Shown here: in pieces, positions 1-8,007 of the stretch
Numbering within the stretch: the stretch's first letter is position 1
Layout: the number at the start of each line of letters is the position of its first letter
Assembly (NCBI GenBank): GCA_002310215.1
Contig: DBYR01000014.1
Location: 288,460-352,459 of the forward strand
Direction: 5' to 3'
DNA length: 64,000 bases
DNA from: Bacteroidales bacterium UBA1181
GTDB lineage: Bacteria > Bacteroidota > Bacteroidia > Bacteroidales > Paludibacteraceae
Made by a program: the position numbers and the translations under genes
The notes under the pieces: model-generated
Databases searched by the model: none
Told to the model about the DNA's origin: nothing
Seen by the model: only the letters and a program-made list of their open reading frames with translations

Positions 1-216
1 CTTTTTTTGAAAGAGAATGGCGTCGCCTCTATGATATATTATCCGATTCCATTACATTTGCAGAAGGCTTATGACATTTATGGCTATAAGGAGGGGGCCT
101 TCCCGGTGGCTGAACGTTTGTCCCGGGTGGTGTTGTCTTTGCCGATGCATTCGGAGCTTAGTGATGATGTTTTAGCCTATATATCGCAAAAGATTCACGC
201 TTTTTGGTGTGAATAG
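1..216 (+). CDS. DegT/DnrJ/EryC1/StrS sugar aminotransferase, C-terminal end (partial)
   Basis: The reading frame is open from base 1 and stops at 214-216, so this is the last 71 residues of a gene starting outside the window. The piece has the C-terminal signature of DegT/WbpE/WecE-type PLP aminotransferases: a VASMIYYPIPLHLQKAY stretch followed by AFPVAERLSRVVLSLPMHSEL. These enzymes transaminate nucleotide keto-sugars. The catalytic lysine and PLP site lie upstream and cannot be checked. The next genes (rmlB, a WbpD-like acetyltransferase and a WbpB-like dehydrogenase) fit a WbpE-like 3-aminotransferase for diacetamido-uronic acid, or alternatively a dTDP-3-keto-sugar aminotransferase paired with RmlB. 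Substrate choice is inference. Confidence 0.85.
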   Translation, partial: LFLKENGVASMIYYPIPLHLQKAYDIYGYKEGAFPVAERLSRVVLSLPMHSELSDDVLAYISQKIHAFWCE

Positions 217-272
217 TGACGCTATCAAGGGGTTATCGTTTGGATTTTTATTGTAAATAATATAACATAAAT

Positions 273-1415
273 ATGGCAGTGAAGAGAAGTATTGTGATTA
301 CAGGTGGTGCCGGTTTCATCGGTTCCCACGTTGTTCGTTTATTCGTGAACAAGTATCCTGAATATAATATCATCAATTTGGACAAGCTTACCTATGCGGG
401 TAATTTGGCCAATCTGAAGGATGTGGAGAACAAGCCGAATTATAAATTCGTGAAGATGGATATCTGCGATTTTGATGCGTTCTATAAACTGATGCAGGAT
501 GAAAAGGTCGATGGAATCATCCATTTGGCGGCTGAAAGCCACGTCGATCGTTCCATCAAGGATCCATTTACCTTCGCGAAAACCAATGTGATGGGTACGC
601 TTTCTCTCTTGCAGGCTGCTAAATTGTATTGGGAATCTTTGCCTGAGAAGTATGAGGGAAAACGCTTTTACCACATTTCGACCGATGAGGTCTATGGCGC
701 ACTTTCCATGACTCACCCGGAAGGAATCCAACCTCCCTTCTCCACTACCGCATCCAGCTCGGAGCACCACTTGGCCTATGGAGAGGATTTCTTCTATGAG
801 ACCACCAAATATACGCCACACTCCCCATATTCCGCATCGAAGGCTGGTTCCGACCACTTCGTGCGCGCTTTCCACGACACGTATGGAATGCCTACTATCG
901 TGACGAACTGCTCCAACAATTATGGACCATATCAATTCCCTGAGAAATTGATTCCGTTGTTTATCAATAACATACGCCATAGAAAACCATTGCCGGTCTA
1001 TGGCAAGGGTGAGAATGTGCGCGATTGGCTGTTCGTTGAGGACCATGCCCGTGCCATCGATGTCATTTTCCACAAGGGGAAGGTGGCCGAAACATACAAT
1101 ATCGGCGGTTTCAACGAGTGGAAGAACATTGACATCATCAAGGTCGTGATCAATACGGTCGATCGTTTGTTAGGCCGCAAGGAAGGGGAAGATTTGAACT
1201 TAATCACCTATGTGACAGACCGCTTGGGCCACGATGCCCGTTATGCCATCGACTCCACTAAACTGCAGAAGGAATTGGGGTGGGAGCCAAGCCTTCAATT
1301 CGAAGAGGGAATAGAAAAAACCGTGAAATGGTACCTTGATAACCAAGAGTGGATGGATAACATCACAAGTGGAGAGTACGAAAAGTATTACGAAGATATG
1401 TACAAAGGGAAATAA
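273..1415 (+). CDS. rmlB: dTDP-glucose 4,6-dehydratase RmlB
   Basis: This 380-residue extended short-chain dehydrogenase has the NAD-binding GGAGFIGS motif near residue 11, the STDEVYG motif near residue 140 and the catalytic YSASK (YxxxK) near residue 185. RmlB converts dTDP-glucose to dTDP-4-keto-6-deoxyglucose in the cytoplasm, the branch point for rhamnose and amino-deoxy sugars. It is somewhat longer than the usual 350 residues because of an insertion between STDEVYG and YSASK. No rmlA, rmlC or rmlD is in the window, so the final sugar is undecided. It follows the aminotransferase end by 56 bases and a strong terminator follows it. Confidence 0.95.
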   Translation: MAVKRSIVITGGAGFIGSHVVRLFVNKYPEYNIINLDKLTYAGNLANLKDVENKPNYKFVKMDICDFDAFYKLMQDEKVDGIIHLAAESHVDRSIKDPFTFAKTNVMGTLSLLQAAKLYWESLPEKYEGKRFYHISTDEVYGALSMTHPEGIQPPFSTTASSSEHHLAYGEDFFYETTKYTPHSPYSASKAGSDHFVRAFHDTYGMPTIVTNCSNNYGPYQFPEKLIPLFINNIRHRKPLPVYGKGENVRDWLFVEDHARAIDVIFHKGKVAETYNIGGFNEWKNIDIIKVVINTVDRLLGRKEGEDLNLITYVTDRLGHDARYAIDSTKLQKELGWEPSLQFEEGIEKTVKWYLDNQEWMDNITSGEYEKYYEDMYKGK

Positions 1416-1439
1416 ACTTCGGAATAGATTATTTGAAAC

Positions 1440-1499
1440 AAAATCCCCTTTCCATCATTCGGTTTAAAACCATGATATTATCGATGGAAAGGGGATTTT
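1440..1499 (+). terminator. Intrinsic terminator after rmlB
   Basis: A perfect 17-bp inverted repeat, 1440-1456 against 1483-1499, encloses a 26-base loop. The right arm ends in a T run (TTTTTG). It lies 24 bases after the rmlB stop and separates the aminotransferase/rmlB unit from the long operon beginning at 1860. Confidence 0.8.
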
Positions 1500-1643
1500 T
1501 GTTCGCTTTTTGCAATCGCTTCGTGCCGGCATTTGTTTTTTAGGGGAAATACGTCCCGTTTTGTGCGCTTGAACTTATTTTTCCATGGCGAACATTGACT
1601 GAAAAAAGTTGCCCTTTTATTATGGATTTATGTCCGTTTCATG

Positions 1644-1652
1644 TATATTTGC
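1644..1652 (+). promoter_or_regulatory. Putative -7 promoter element for the polysaccharide operon
   Basis: The 9-mer TATATTTGC matches the Bacteroidetes -7 consensus TAnnTTTGC exactly and lies about 208 bases before the first gene of the long operon. The matching -33 box is weak, so confidence is limited. Confidence 0.45.
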
Positions 1653-1859
1653 ACAATAAATGCGGGGTTAGTGAAGTTTGTAGAGCCAATCCCGATTTTG
1701 AGTTTACTCGGCGGACGAAGTCTCGTTTTTATTGGTTTTTGTCTTTCAATCATGGAACGGGAAATTTGTCCGATTTTATTGTGAATCGCTTGATTGTGAG
1801 TTGCTTGCTGTAATCGCTATGTTACTCACGATAACGAAGTTTTTGCCAAAACTCATCCA

Positions 1860-2435
1860 ATGCGCCATTTTTTCGCACATGAGACTGCTGTCATTGACGA
1901 GGGTTGCTCCATCGGTGATGGGGTGAAAATTTGGCATTTCTCTCATGTCATGGCGGGTGCCACGGTGGGGGATAACTGCAATATCGGGCAAAATGTGGTT
2001 ATTTCTCCGGACGTGAGGATTGGACGCAATGTGAAAATCCAGAACAACGTCTCCGTCTATACGGGTGTCGTTTGCGAGGATGACGTTTTCTTGGGGCCCT
2101 CCATGGTCTTCACCAATGTCATCAACCCAAGAAGTTTCGTCGACAGAAAGTCTGAATTTCGCCAGACTGTGGTGCGTAAAGGTGCCTCGATCGGCGCGAA
2201 TGCGACGGTGGTCTGCGGCGTCGAAATCGGTGCCTATGCGATGGTCGGCGCTGGTACGGTGGTGACCAAGGATGTGAAGCCTTTCGCCTTGATGGTGGGA
2301 AACCCGGGCAAACAAATCGGGTGGGTGAGTGAGTATGGCCACCGCTTGTGCTTCGATGCGTCCGGTCGGGCGGTTTGCCCCGAGACACAATCCGTGTATG
2401 AACTGAAAAACGATTTTGTGACAAGAATCGGCTAA
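1860..2435 (+). CDS. WbpD/WlbB-like sugar N-acetyltransferase (left-handed beta-helix)
   Basis: This 191-residue protein consists of hexapeptide repeats typical of left-handed beta-helix acyltransferases, for example VKIWHFSHVMAGATVG then NCNIGQNVVISPDVRIG, and VVRKGASIGANATVVCGVEIG. The IWHFSHV start, the VFTNVINPRS segment and the PFALMVGNPGKQIGWVS end are characteristic of WbpD/WlbB, which acetylates the 3-amino group of UDP-2-acetamido-3-amino-glucuronic acid using acetyl-CoA. It is followed by a WbpB-like dehydrogenase and, just before rmlB, by a fitting aminotransferase end. It is the first gene of the long operon. Confidence 0.88.
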   Translation: MRHFFAHETAVIDEGCSIGDGVKIWHFSHVMAGATVGDNCNIGQNVVISPDVRIGRNVKIQNNVSVYTGVVCEDDVFLGPSMVFTNVINPRSFVDRKSEFRQTVVRKGASIGANATVVCGVEIGAYAMVGAGTVVTKDVKPFALMVGNPGKQIGWVSEYGHRLCFDASGRAVCPETQSVYELKNDFVTRIG

Positions 2436-2492
2436 ATCCCTTGGTAAAATGGATTCTGCCGTAATGTTCAGTATAAAGATTTTTCTTTGGAA

Positions 2493-3515
2493 ATGGTTAG
2501 ATTCGCTGTAGTGGGATATGGTCACATCGGGAAACGTCATGCGGAGATGATCCGCAGGAATCCTGAGGCTGAACTGGTGGCGGTATGCGATGTGTTGCCT
2601 AAGGAGAAGGTGGACTTCACGGATGATCTTCCGTATTTCACTTCTATCGAGGATTTGCTCGCCTCTGGTTTGGACGTCGATGTGGTGAACATCTGTACGC
2701 CGAATTTCTTCCATGCCCCGTATGCGTTGATGGTCCTGGAGGCGAGACATCATGTGGTCATCGAAAAGCCTATCGCTTTGAGTAAGGCGGATGCGGAGAA
2801 GTTGGTTTCTAAGTCTTTGGAGGTCTCCAAAAAGGTCTTCTGCGTGATGCAGAACCGCTATTCCCCGCCTTCCGTTTGGTTGAAGCAGATGATGACGGAA
2901 AAACGTCTGGGCAATATATTCCTGGTGCAGCTGAACTGCTTCTGGAACCGCGACGAGCGTTACTACAAGAAGGGCGGATGGCACGGGGATGGCCGCTTGG
3001 ACGGCGGAACTCTCTTCACGCAGTTCTCCCATTTCATCGATATCATGTATTGGCTCTTTGGCGACATCACCAATATCGTCGGTCACTTCAACGATTTCTC
3101 GCACAAGAACTTGACTGATTTCGAGGATAGTGGCGTTGTCACGTTCGATTTCATGAACGGGGGTATGGGTTGCCTAAACTATTCCACCGCCGTGTGGGAC
3201 ACGAACTTGGAGAGCAGCATCACGATCGTGGGCGAAAAAGGCACGATCAAGGTGGCTGGCCAATATATGAACGAGGTGGTCTATTGCCATGTCAAGGATT
3301 ACGAGATGCCGGAATTGGCTCCGAGCAATCCGCCGAATGATTATGGCGCTTACAAGGGTTCCGCCCAAAACCACCATCTGGTCATAAAGAATGTAATTGA
3401 TACTTTGCAGAATGATAACTCCATCACTACCAATGTGTTGGAAGGTCTTAAAGTGGTCGATATCATCGAACGGATCTATGCGGTCCGTGATGGTGTCTGG
3501 TCGAAGAATGTTTAG
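2493..3515 (+). CDS. Gfo/Idh/MocA oxidoreductase, WbpB/WlbA-like UDP-GlcNAcA 3-dehydrogenase
   Basis: This 340-residue NAD(P)-dependent oxidoreductase has an N-terminal Rossmann motif (GYGHIGKRH near residue 8) and the family's EKPIALS motif, whose lysine is catalytic, near residue 92. ATG at 2493 is preferred; an in-frame TTG lies two codons upstream. WbpB oxidises the 3-hydroxyl of UDP-N-acetyl-glucosaminuronate so an aminotransferase and WbpD can build the 2,3-diacetamido sugar. Position between the WbpD-like gene and ugd supports this. The UDP-GlcNAc 6-dehydrogenase (WbpA) that would supply its substrate is not in the window. Confidence 0.82.
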   Translation: MVRFAVVGYGHIGKRHAEMIRRNPEAELVAVCDVLPKEKVDFTDDLPYFTSIEDLLASGLDVDVVNICTPNFFHAPYALMVLEARHHVVIEKPIALSKADAEKLVSKSLEVSKKVFCVMQNRYSPPSVWLKQMMTEKRLGNIFLVQLNCFWNRDERYYKKGGWHGDGRLDGGTLFTQFSHFIDIMYWLFGDITNIVGHFNDFSHKNLTDFEDSGVVTFDFMNGGMGCLNYSTAVWDTNLESSITIVGEKGTIKVAGQYMNEVVYCHVKDYEMPELAPSNPPNDYGAYKGSAQNHHLVIKNVIDTLQNDNSITTNVLEGLKVVDIIERIYAVRDGVWSKNV

Positions 3516-3517
3516 TC

Positions 3518-4864
3518 ATGAGAGAATTTAAGGATTTACGGATTGCCGTCGCTGGCACAGGTTATGTGGGTTTGAGCATCGCCACGTTGTTGGCTCAACA
3601 TCATCCTGTCGTGGCGGTGGATGTGATTCCTGAGAAGGTTGATTTGATCAATAACCGCAAATCACCGATCCAGGATGATTATATCGAAAAATATTTGGCG
3701 GAGAAACCGCTCAACTTGAATGCCACGCTGGATGGCGCTTCCGCCTATAAGGAGGCGGATTTCGTCGTAATCGCCGCTCCGACGAACTATGACCCGGTGA
3801 AGAACTATTTCGACACGAGCCACGTGGAGGAGGTGATCGATTTGGTGCTGGATGTCAACCCTGACGCGGTGATGGTGATCAAGTCGACCATCCCTGTGGG
3901 TTATACGCGCAACTTGTATGTGCGATACGCGAAGGTATTCGCCGAGAAGCCGGCTTTGAAAGGGAAAAGGTTCAATCTGCTTTTCTCCCCTGAATTCCTG
4001 AGGGAGAGCAAGGCTTTGTACGATAATCTGTATCCTTCCCGAATCATTGTCGGCTATCCGAAGATGATAGAGAACGATTTGTTCAAGGAAGAGAATGACG
4101 CGATCTCCAAGATCGCGGATGTCCCGTTCCTGGAGGGGGCGGCGAGGACATTCGCCGATCTGTTGCAGGAAGGCGCCTTGAAGGAGAATATCGATACGCT
4201 CTTCATGGGCATGAAGGAGGCGGAGGCGGTGAAGCTTTTCGCCAATACCTACCTGGCGCTCCGCGTCAGCTACTTCAACGAATTGGACACTTATGCGGAG
4301 GTGAAAGGTCTGGATGCACAGGCTATTATTCAGGGTGTCGGTTTGGACCCTCGTATCGGCACGCATTACAACAACCCTTCATTCGGCTATGGCGGGTATT
4401 GCCTGCCGAAGGATACGAAACAGCTTTTGGCGAACTACGAGGACGTGCCGCAGAATATGATGACGGCTATTGTGGAGAGCAATCGTACCCGAAAGGATTT
4501 CATTGCGGACCAGGTGCTTCGCAAGGCGGGCTATTATGCTTATAGCAACCAAAATGGGTATTGCCAATGCCACGAGAAACCTGTTACGATTGGTGTCTAC
4601 CGGCTAACGATGAAATCTAACTCTGACAATTTCCGCCAGAGTTCCATTCAGGGCGTGATGAAGCGTGTGAAGGCGAAGGGGGCGAATGTCATCATATACG
4701 AGCCGACGTTGGCGGATGGCTCCACCTTCTTCGGAAGTGTGGTGGTGAATGATTTGTCGAAGTTCAAAGCCCAATCCCAGGCCATCATCGCTAACCGTTA
4801 CGATGCATGCCTGGATGACGTGGAGGAGAAGGTTTATACGAGGGATTTGTTCAGGAGGGATTGA
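3518..4864 (+). CDS. ugd: UDP-glucose 6-dehydrogenase
   Basis: This 448-residue enzyme oxidises UDP-glucose to UDP-glucuronate with two NAD+. It shows the N-terminal GTGYVGLS nucleotide-binding motif, the KSTIPVGYT and FSPEFLRESKALYDN motifs, and the catalytic cysteine in YGGYCLPKD (Cys295). The sequence follows the short enterobacterial Ugd type closely (VKLFANTYLALRVSYFNELD; HYNNPSFGYG) but is about 60 residues longer, with insertions near residues 185-205 and 335-350. It begins two bases after the previous stop. It is distinct from UDP-GlcNAc dehydrogenases, so it does not obviously feed WbpB. Confidence 0.95.
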   Translation: MREFKDLRIAVAGTGYVGLSIATLLAQHHPVVAVDVIPEKVDLINNRKSPIQDDYIEKYLAEKPLNLNATLDGASAYKEADFVVIAAPTNYDPVKNYFDTSHVEEVIDLVLDVNPDAVMVIKSTIPVGYTRNLYVRYAKVFAEKPALKGKRFNLLFSPEFLRESKALYDNLYPSRIIVGYPKMIENDLFKEENDAISKIADVPFLEGAARTFADLLQEGALKENIDTLFMGMKEAEAVKLFANTYLALRVSYFNELDTYAEVKGLDAQAIIQGVGLDPRIGTHYNNPSFGYGGYCLPKDTKQLLANYEDVPQNMMTAIVESNRTRKDFIADQVLRKAGYYAYSNQNGYCQCHEKPVTIGVYRLTMKSNSDNFRQSSIQGVMKRVKAKGANVIIYEPTLADGSTFFGSVVVNDLSKFKAQSQAIIANRYDACLDDVEEKVYTRDLFRRD

Positions 4865-4900
4865 TTATTTCTTCCTTTGCGTTTTTACAGTTTGAAGGAA

Positions 4901-6034
4901 ATGATTAAATATGATTATTTGATTGTTGGGTCTGGATTGTTCGGAGCCACTTTCGCATATCGTGCAAATCAGGCTGGTAAGAAATGTTTGGTCATAGATA
5001 AACGTCCTCATTTGGGAGGAAATGTCTATTGCGAGCGTATCGCAGACATCAATGTGCATAAATACGGAGCCCATATCTTCCATACTTCAAATAAGCAGGT
5101 GTGGGACTTCGTCAACTCTTTGGTGGAATTTAATCGTTACACCAATTGCCCGGTTGCCAATTATAAGGGTAAATTGTACAATCTGCCCTTTAATATGAAT
5201 ACATTTTACCAGATGTGGGGCGTACAAACTCCGGATGCGGCATTGGCGAAAATCGAAGAACAGAGGAGGAACGTGTTGAATGATTTGCAGGGTCGTGAAC
5301 CTGCGAATTTAGAGGAACAAGCCCTCTCTCTTGTGGGTCGGGATATATATGAGAAACTCATCAAGGGGTATACGGAAAAACAATGGGGTAGAAAGTGTAC
5401 CGAACTTCCTGCTTTTATTATCAAACGTTTGCCTATTCGCCTGGTGTTCGATAATAATTATTTCAATGACAAGTATCAGGGGGTTCCGATTGGTGGATAT
5501 AATAAATTAATCGAGGCGTTGCTTTGTGGATCTGAGGTTAAGACCGACTTGGATTTCTTTGATAAAACTTCCCCGTATAATTCAGGAAATTGGCGCGACG
5601 TGGCGAATCGTTTGGTATATACGGGTCCGATAGACGAGTTCTATGACTATGTTTATGGGAAATTAGAGTATCGTACGGTGCGATTCGAAACGGAATTGCT
5701 GAATGAGGCGAATCATCAAGGCAATGCGGTGGTAAACTATACGGAAGGTTCTGTTCCGTTCACCCGTGTAATAGAACATAAACATTTTGAGATGTTTGGT
5801 CCGGAAGTTTATGAAAACCCTCGTACGGTGATTAGCCGTGAATATAGCGAGGAATATAGAGATGGCATGGAACCTTACTATCCGATTAATAACGAACGGA
5901 ATAATTCCATAGCGGAGAAGTATAGGTCAAGGTCGATGTCTGAATGTGACATCGTGTTCGGCGGACGTCTGGCAGAGTATAAGTATTACGACATGGCGCC
6001 GGTGATAGAGAAGGTCTTGAATTTAGACGTTTAG
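4901..6034 (+). CDS. glf: UDP-galactopyranose mutase
   Basis: This 377-residue flavoenzyme interconverts UDP-galactopyranose and UDP-galactofuranose. The N-terminal FAD-binding motif is VGSGLFGATFA, followed by DKRPHLGGN and the family segment KYGAHIFHT. The Glf-type FNMNTFYQMWGV, GYTEKQWGR and YTGPIDEFYDY motifs are all present. ATG at 4901 gives the usual N-terminus (MIKYDYLIVGSG); an in-frame TTG eight codons earlier is less likely. The product implies that the glycan contains galactofuranose, consistent with a GlfT2-like transferase at 12578. Confidence 0.96.
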   Translation: MIKYDYLIVGSGLFGATFAYRANQAGKKCLVIDKRPHLGGNVYCERIADINVHKYGAHIFHTSNKQVWDFVNSLVEFNRYTNCPVANYKGKLYNLPFNMNTFYQMWGVQTPDAALAKIEEQRRNVLNDLQGREPANLEEQALSLVGRDIYEKLIKGYTEKQWGRKCTELPAFIIKRLPIRLVFDNNYFNDKYQGVPIGGYNKLIEALLCGSEVKTDLDFFDKTSPYNSGNWRDVANRLVYTGPIDEFYDYVYGKLEYRTVRFETELLNEANHQGNAVVNYTEGSVPFTRVIEHKHFEMFGPEVYENPRTVISREYSEEYRDGMEPYYPINNERNNSIAEKYRSRSMSECDIVFGGRLAEYKYYDMAPVIEKVLNLDV

Positions 6035-6072
6035 GCTTTGAGCGTGTTTTATAATGAATAAATAAAAGATTT

Positions 6073-7881
6073 ATGCAGGCATTAATTTTAGCGGCTGGTA
6101 TGGGCAAACGTTTGGGTGAGTTCACGAAGAACAATACCAAATGTATGGTAGAGGTCAACGGTGTTAAACTCATTGATAGGCTGCTCAGACAACTTTCCGC
6201 CTTGAATCTGAATAGGATTGTCATTGTGGTCGGTTATGAAGGTCAGAAACTTATCGATTATCTTAACCAAAAATATACTGACCTTAAAATAGAGTATGTC
6301 ACCAATCCTATTTATGATAAGACGAACAACATCTATTCATTGTATCTCGCAAAAAATCAGTTGCAAGAGGATGATACGTTGTTGATCGAAAGTGATTTGA
6401 TCTTTGACGACGGGATGTTCGAACTTCTGCTGGACGACAAAGAGCCTAACATCGCGCTTGTGGCGAAATACGAGACTTGGATGGATGGTACGATGGTTAA
6501 GATTGATGAGGACAACAATATCGTCAATTTCGTGCCTAAGGCGGCTTTTTGTTACAGTGACGTTGACAAGTATTACAAAACCGTCAATATCTATAAGTTC
6601 TCAAAAGAGTTCTCGAAAAACAAATATATCCCTTTCTTGGAGGCTTATACAAAATCCGTTGGAAACAATGAATACTATGAGAACGTGTTGCGTATAATCT
6701 CGTTCCTTAATTCTCATGATTTAAAGGCCCTTTCTGTTAAAGGGGAAAAATGGTACGAGATCGATGATAAGCAAGATTTGGATATCGCTGAAGCGTTGTT
6801 CGCGGATGAGAAAGACATCATCAGGAAGTACTATGGCAGGTTCGGCGGCTTTTGGAGATTCCCAAAGATGTTGGATTTCTGCTATCTGGTGAATCCGTAT
6901 TTCCGAAGCTCGAATATAATTGACGAAATTGAGGCTAATTTCAGAACGCTTATCGCTGAATATCCGTCAGGGTTGAAAGTCAACACGTTGATCGCAAGCA
7001 AATGTTGGGGAGTGAAGGAGGATTATATAATCCCAGGAAACGGTGCGGCGGAATTAATCAAAGCGTTGATGGAGATGTTGCCAGGAACATTGGGCGTTAT
7101 CCGTCCGACATTCGAGGAATACCCTAATCGCCGTAACCCGGAAGAACTTGTTACTTTTATTCCGCAAAACAACGAATATAGATATTCCGCACAAGACCTG
7201 ATTGATTATTTCTCTCAAAACCACGCCGACAATCTGTTGCTGATAAACCCTGATAATCCGTCGGGTAATTTTATTCCGCTGGCTGAGGTGTATCGCCTTG
7301 CGCAGTGGTGTCAGGAGAATGATGTTAGACTGATTGTGGACGAAAGTTTTGTCGATTTCAGTGTCGGTTGGGAAAACAATACGTTGCTCCATGATGACGT
7401 TTTGGAAAAATATCCTAATCTGGTCGTGATGAAGAGTATTTCAAAAAGCTATGGTGTTCCTGGCATACGGTTGGGAATATTGTGCTCTGCGGATAAAGAA
7501 CTGATTATAAAACTTAAAAAGACTGTCAGCATCTGGAATATCAATTCATTCGCGGAGTTCTTCATGCAGATCTTTACAAAATATGAGAAGGACTACAAGA
7601 GGGCTTGCGCCAAATTTATTGAAGAACGTAATGATTTCGAGGCGAAATTGCGTGAAATTAAATATTTGCGTGTGATGCCGTCTCAGGCAAACTATTTCCT
7701 TGTTGAAATCTTGCCTCCTTATACGGCCAATCAAATTGTCTTGAAAATGCTGAAACAGTTCAATATATTGACCCGTGATTGCTCAGACAAAAAGGGCCTT
7801 GATGGTAAGCAGTATATGCGTATCGCGGTTAGGAATCATAAGGATAATGCCAAACTGATCGAGGGATTAAAACAGATATAG
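6073..7881 (+). CDS. Fusion of nucleotidyltransferase (LicC-like) and CobD/HisC-like PLP enzyme
   Basis: This 602-residue protein has two enzymatic domains. Residues 1 to about 235 are a sugar/phosphoalcohol nucleotidyltransferase with the signature LILAAGMGKRLGEFTKNNTKCM, closest in style to LicC-type cytidylyltransferases. Residues about 245-600 are a fold-type I PLP enzyme of the histidinol-phosphate aminotransferase/threonine-phosphate decarboxylase group, with VDESFVDF and the PLP lysine in SISKSYGVPGIRLG (Lys458). A LicD gene follows. I infer that the PLP domain makes a phospho-amino-alcohol (for example by decarboxylating a phospho-amino acid, as CobD does) and the first domain activates it as a CDP derivative for LicD. 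A simple aminotransferase role is the alternative. Confidence 0.8.
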   Translation: MQALILAAGMGKRLGEFTKNNTKCMVEVNGVKLIDRLLRQLSALNLNRIVIVVGYEGQKLIDYLNQKYTDLKIEYVTNPIYDKTNNIYSLYLAKNQLQEDDTLLIESDLIFDDGMFELLLDDKEPNIALVAKYETWMDGTMVKIDEDNNIVNFVPKAAFCYSDVDKYYKTVNIYKFSKEFSKNKYIPFLEAYTKSVGNNEYYENVLRIISFLNSHDLKALSVKGEKWYEIDDKQDLDIAEALFADEKDIIRKYYGRFGGFWRFPKMLDFCYLVNPYFRSSNIIDEIEANFRTLIAEYPSGLKVNTLIASKCWGVKEDYIIPGNGAAELIKALMEMLPGTLGVIRPTFEEYPNRRNPEELVTFIPQNNEYRYSAQDLIDYFSQNHADNLLLINPDNPSGNFIPLAEVYRLAQWCQENDVRLIVDESFVDFSVGWENNTLLHDDVLEKYPNLVVMKSISKSYGVPGIRLGILCSADKELIIKLKKTVSIWNINSFAEFFMQIFTKYEKDYKRACAKFIEERNDFEAKLREIKYLRVMPSQANYFLVEILPPYTANQIVLKMLKQFNILTRDCSDKKGLDGKQYMRIAVRNHKDNAKLIEGLKQI

Positions 7882-8007
7882 CAATTCTCTACTTGATATT
7901 TTCCTTTCGTTTTTTTGAACTCTATAAAAAATAATTTAGCGATATATAATGTTGGTACCCACATTCATAGATGATGTTTATGCGTGGGGGATGGGAAAAC
8001 TGGAAAG

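Larger units (their letters stand above)
1416..1859 (+). other. 444-base intergenic region and long operon leader
   Basis: This gap holds the terminator at 1440-1499 and, further down, a perfect -7 element (TATATTTGC, 1644-1652) of the Bacteroidetes sigma-ABfr consensus. No clear -33 TTTG sits at the expected 19-20 base spacing. If this promoter is used, the polysaccharide operon has an untranslated leader of about 200 bases (1660-1859), long enough for transcription control. Short open frames here have no family features and I do not call them genes. I saw no flanking inverted repeats of the kind that mark invertible capsule promoters. Confidence 0.5.

Noticed and set aside
1595..1813. 72-codon open frame upstream of the WbpD-like gene
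   Set aside because: It crosses the -7 promoter element and has a low-complexity, Cys/Phe-rich product without recognisable features.
1416..1859. Invertible promoter of the Bacteroides capsule type
   Set aside because: No pair of inverted repeats flanking the promoter region, and no recombinase or UpxY/UpxZ gene in the window.
1776..3104. Long 442-codon open frame on the - strand
   Set aside because: It is antisense to the well-supported WbpD-like and WbpB-like genes; the His/Arg-rich product is typical of a shadow frame.
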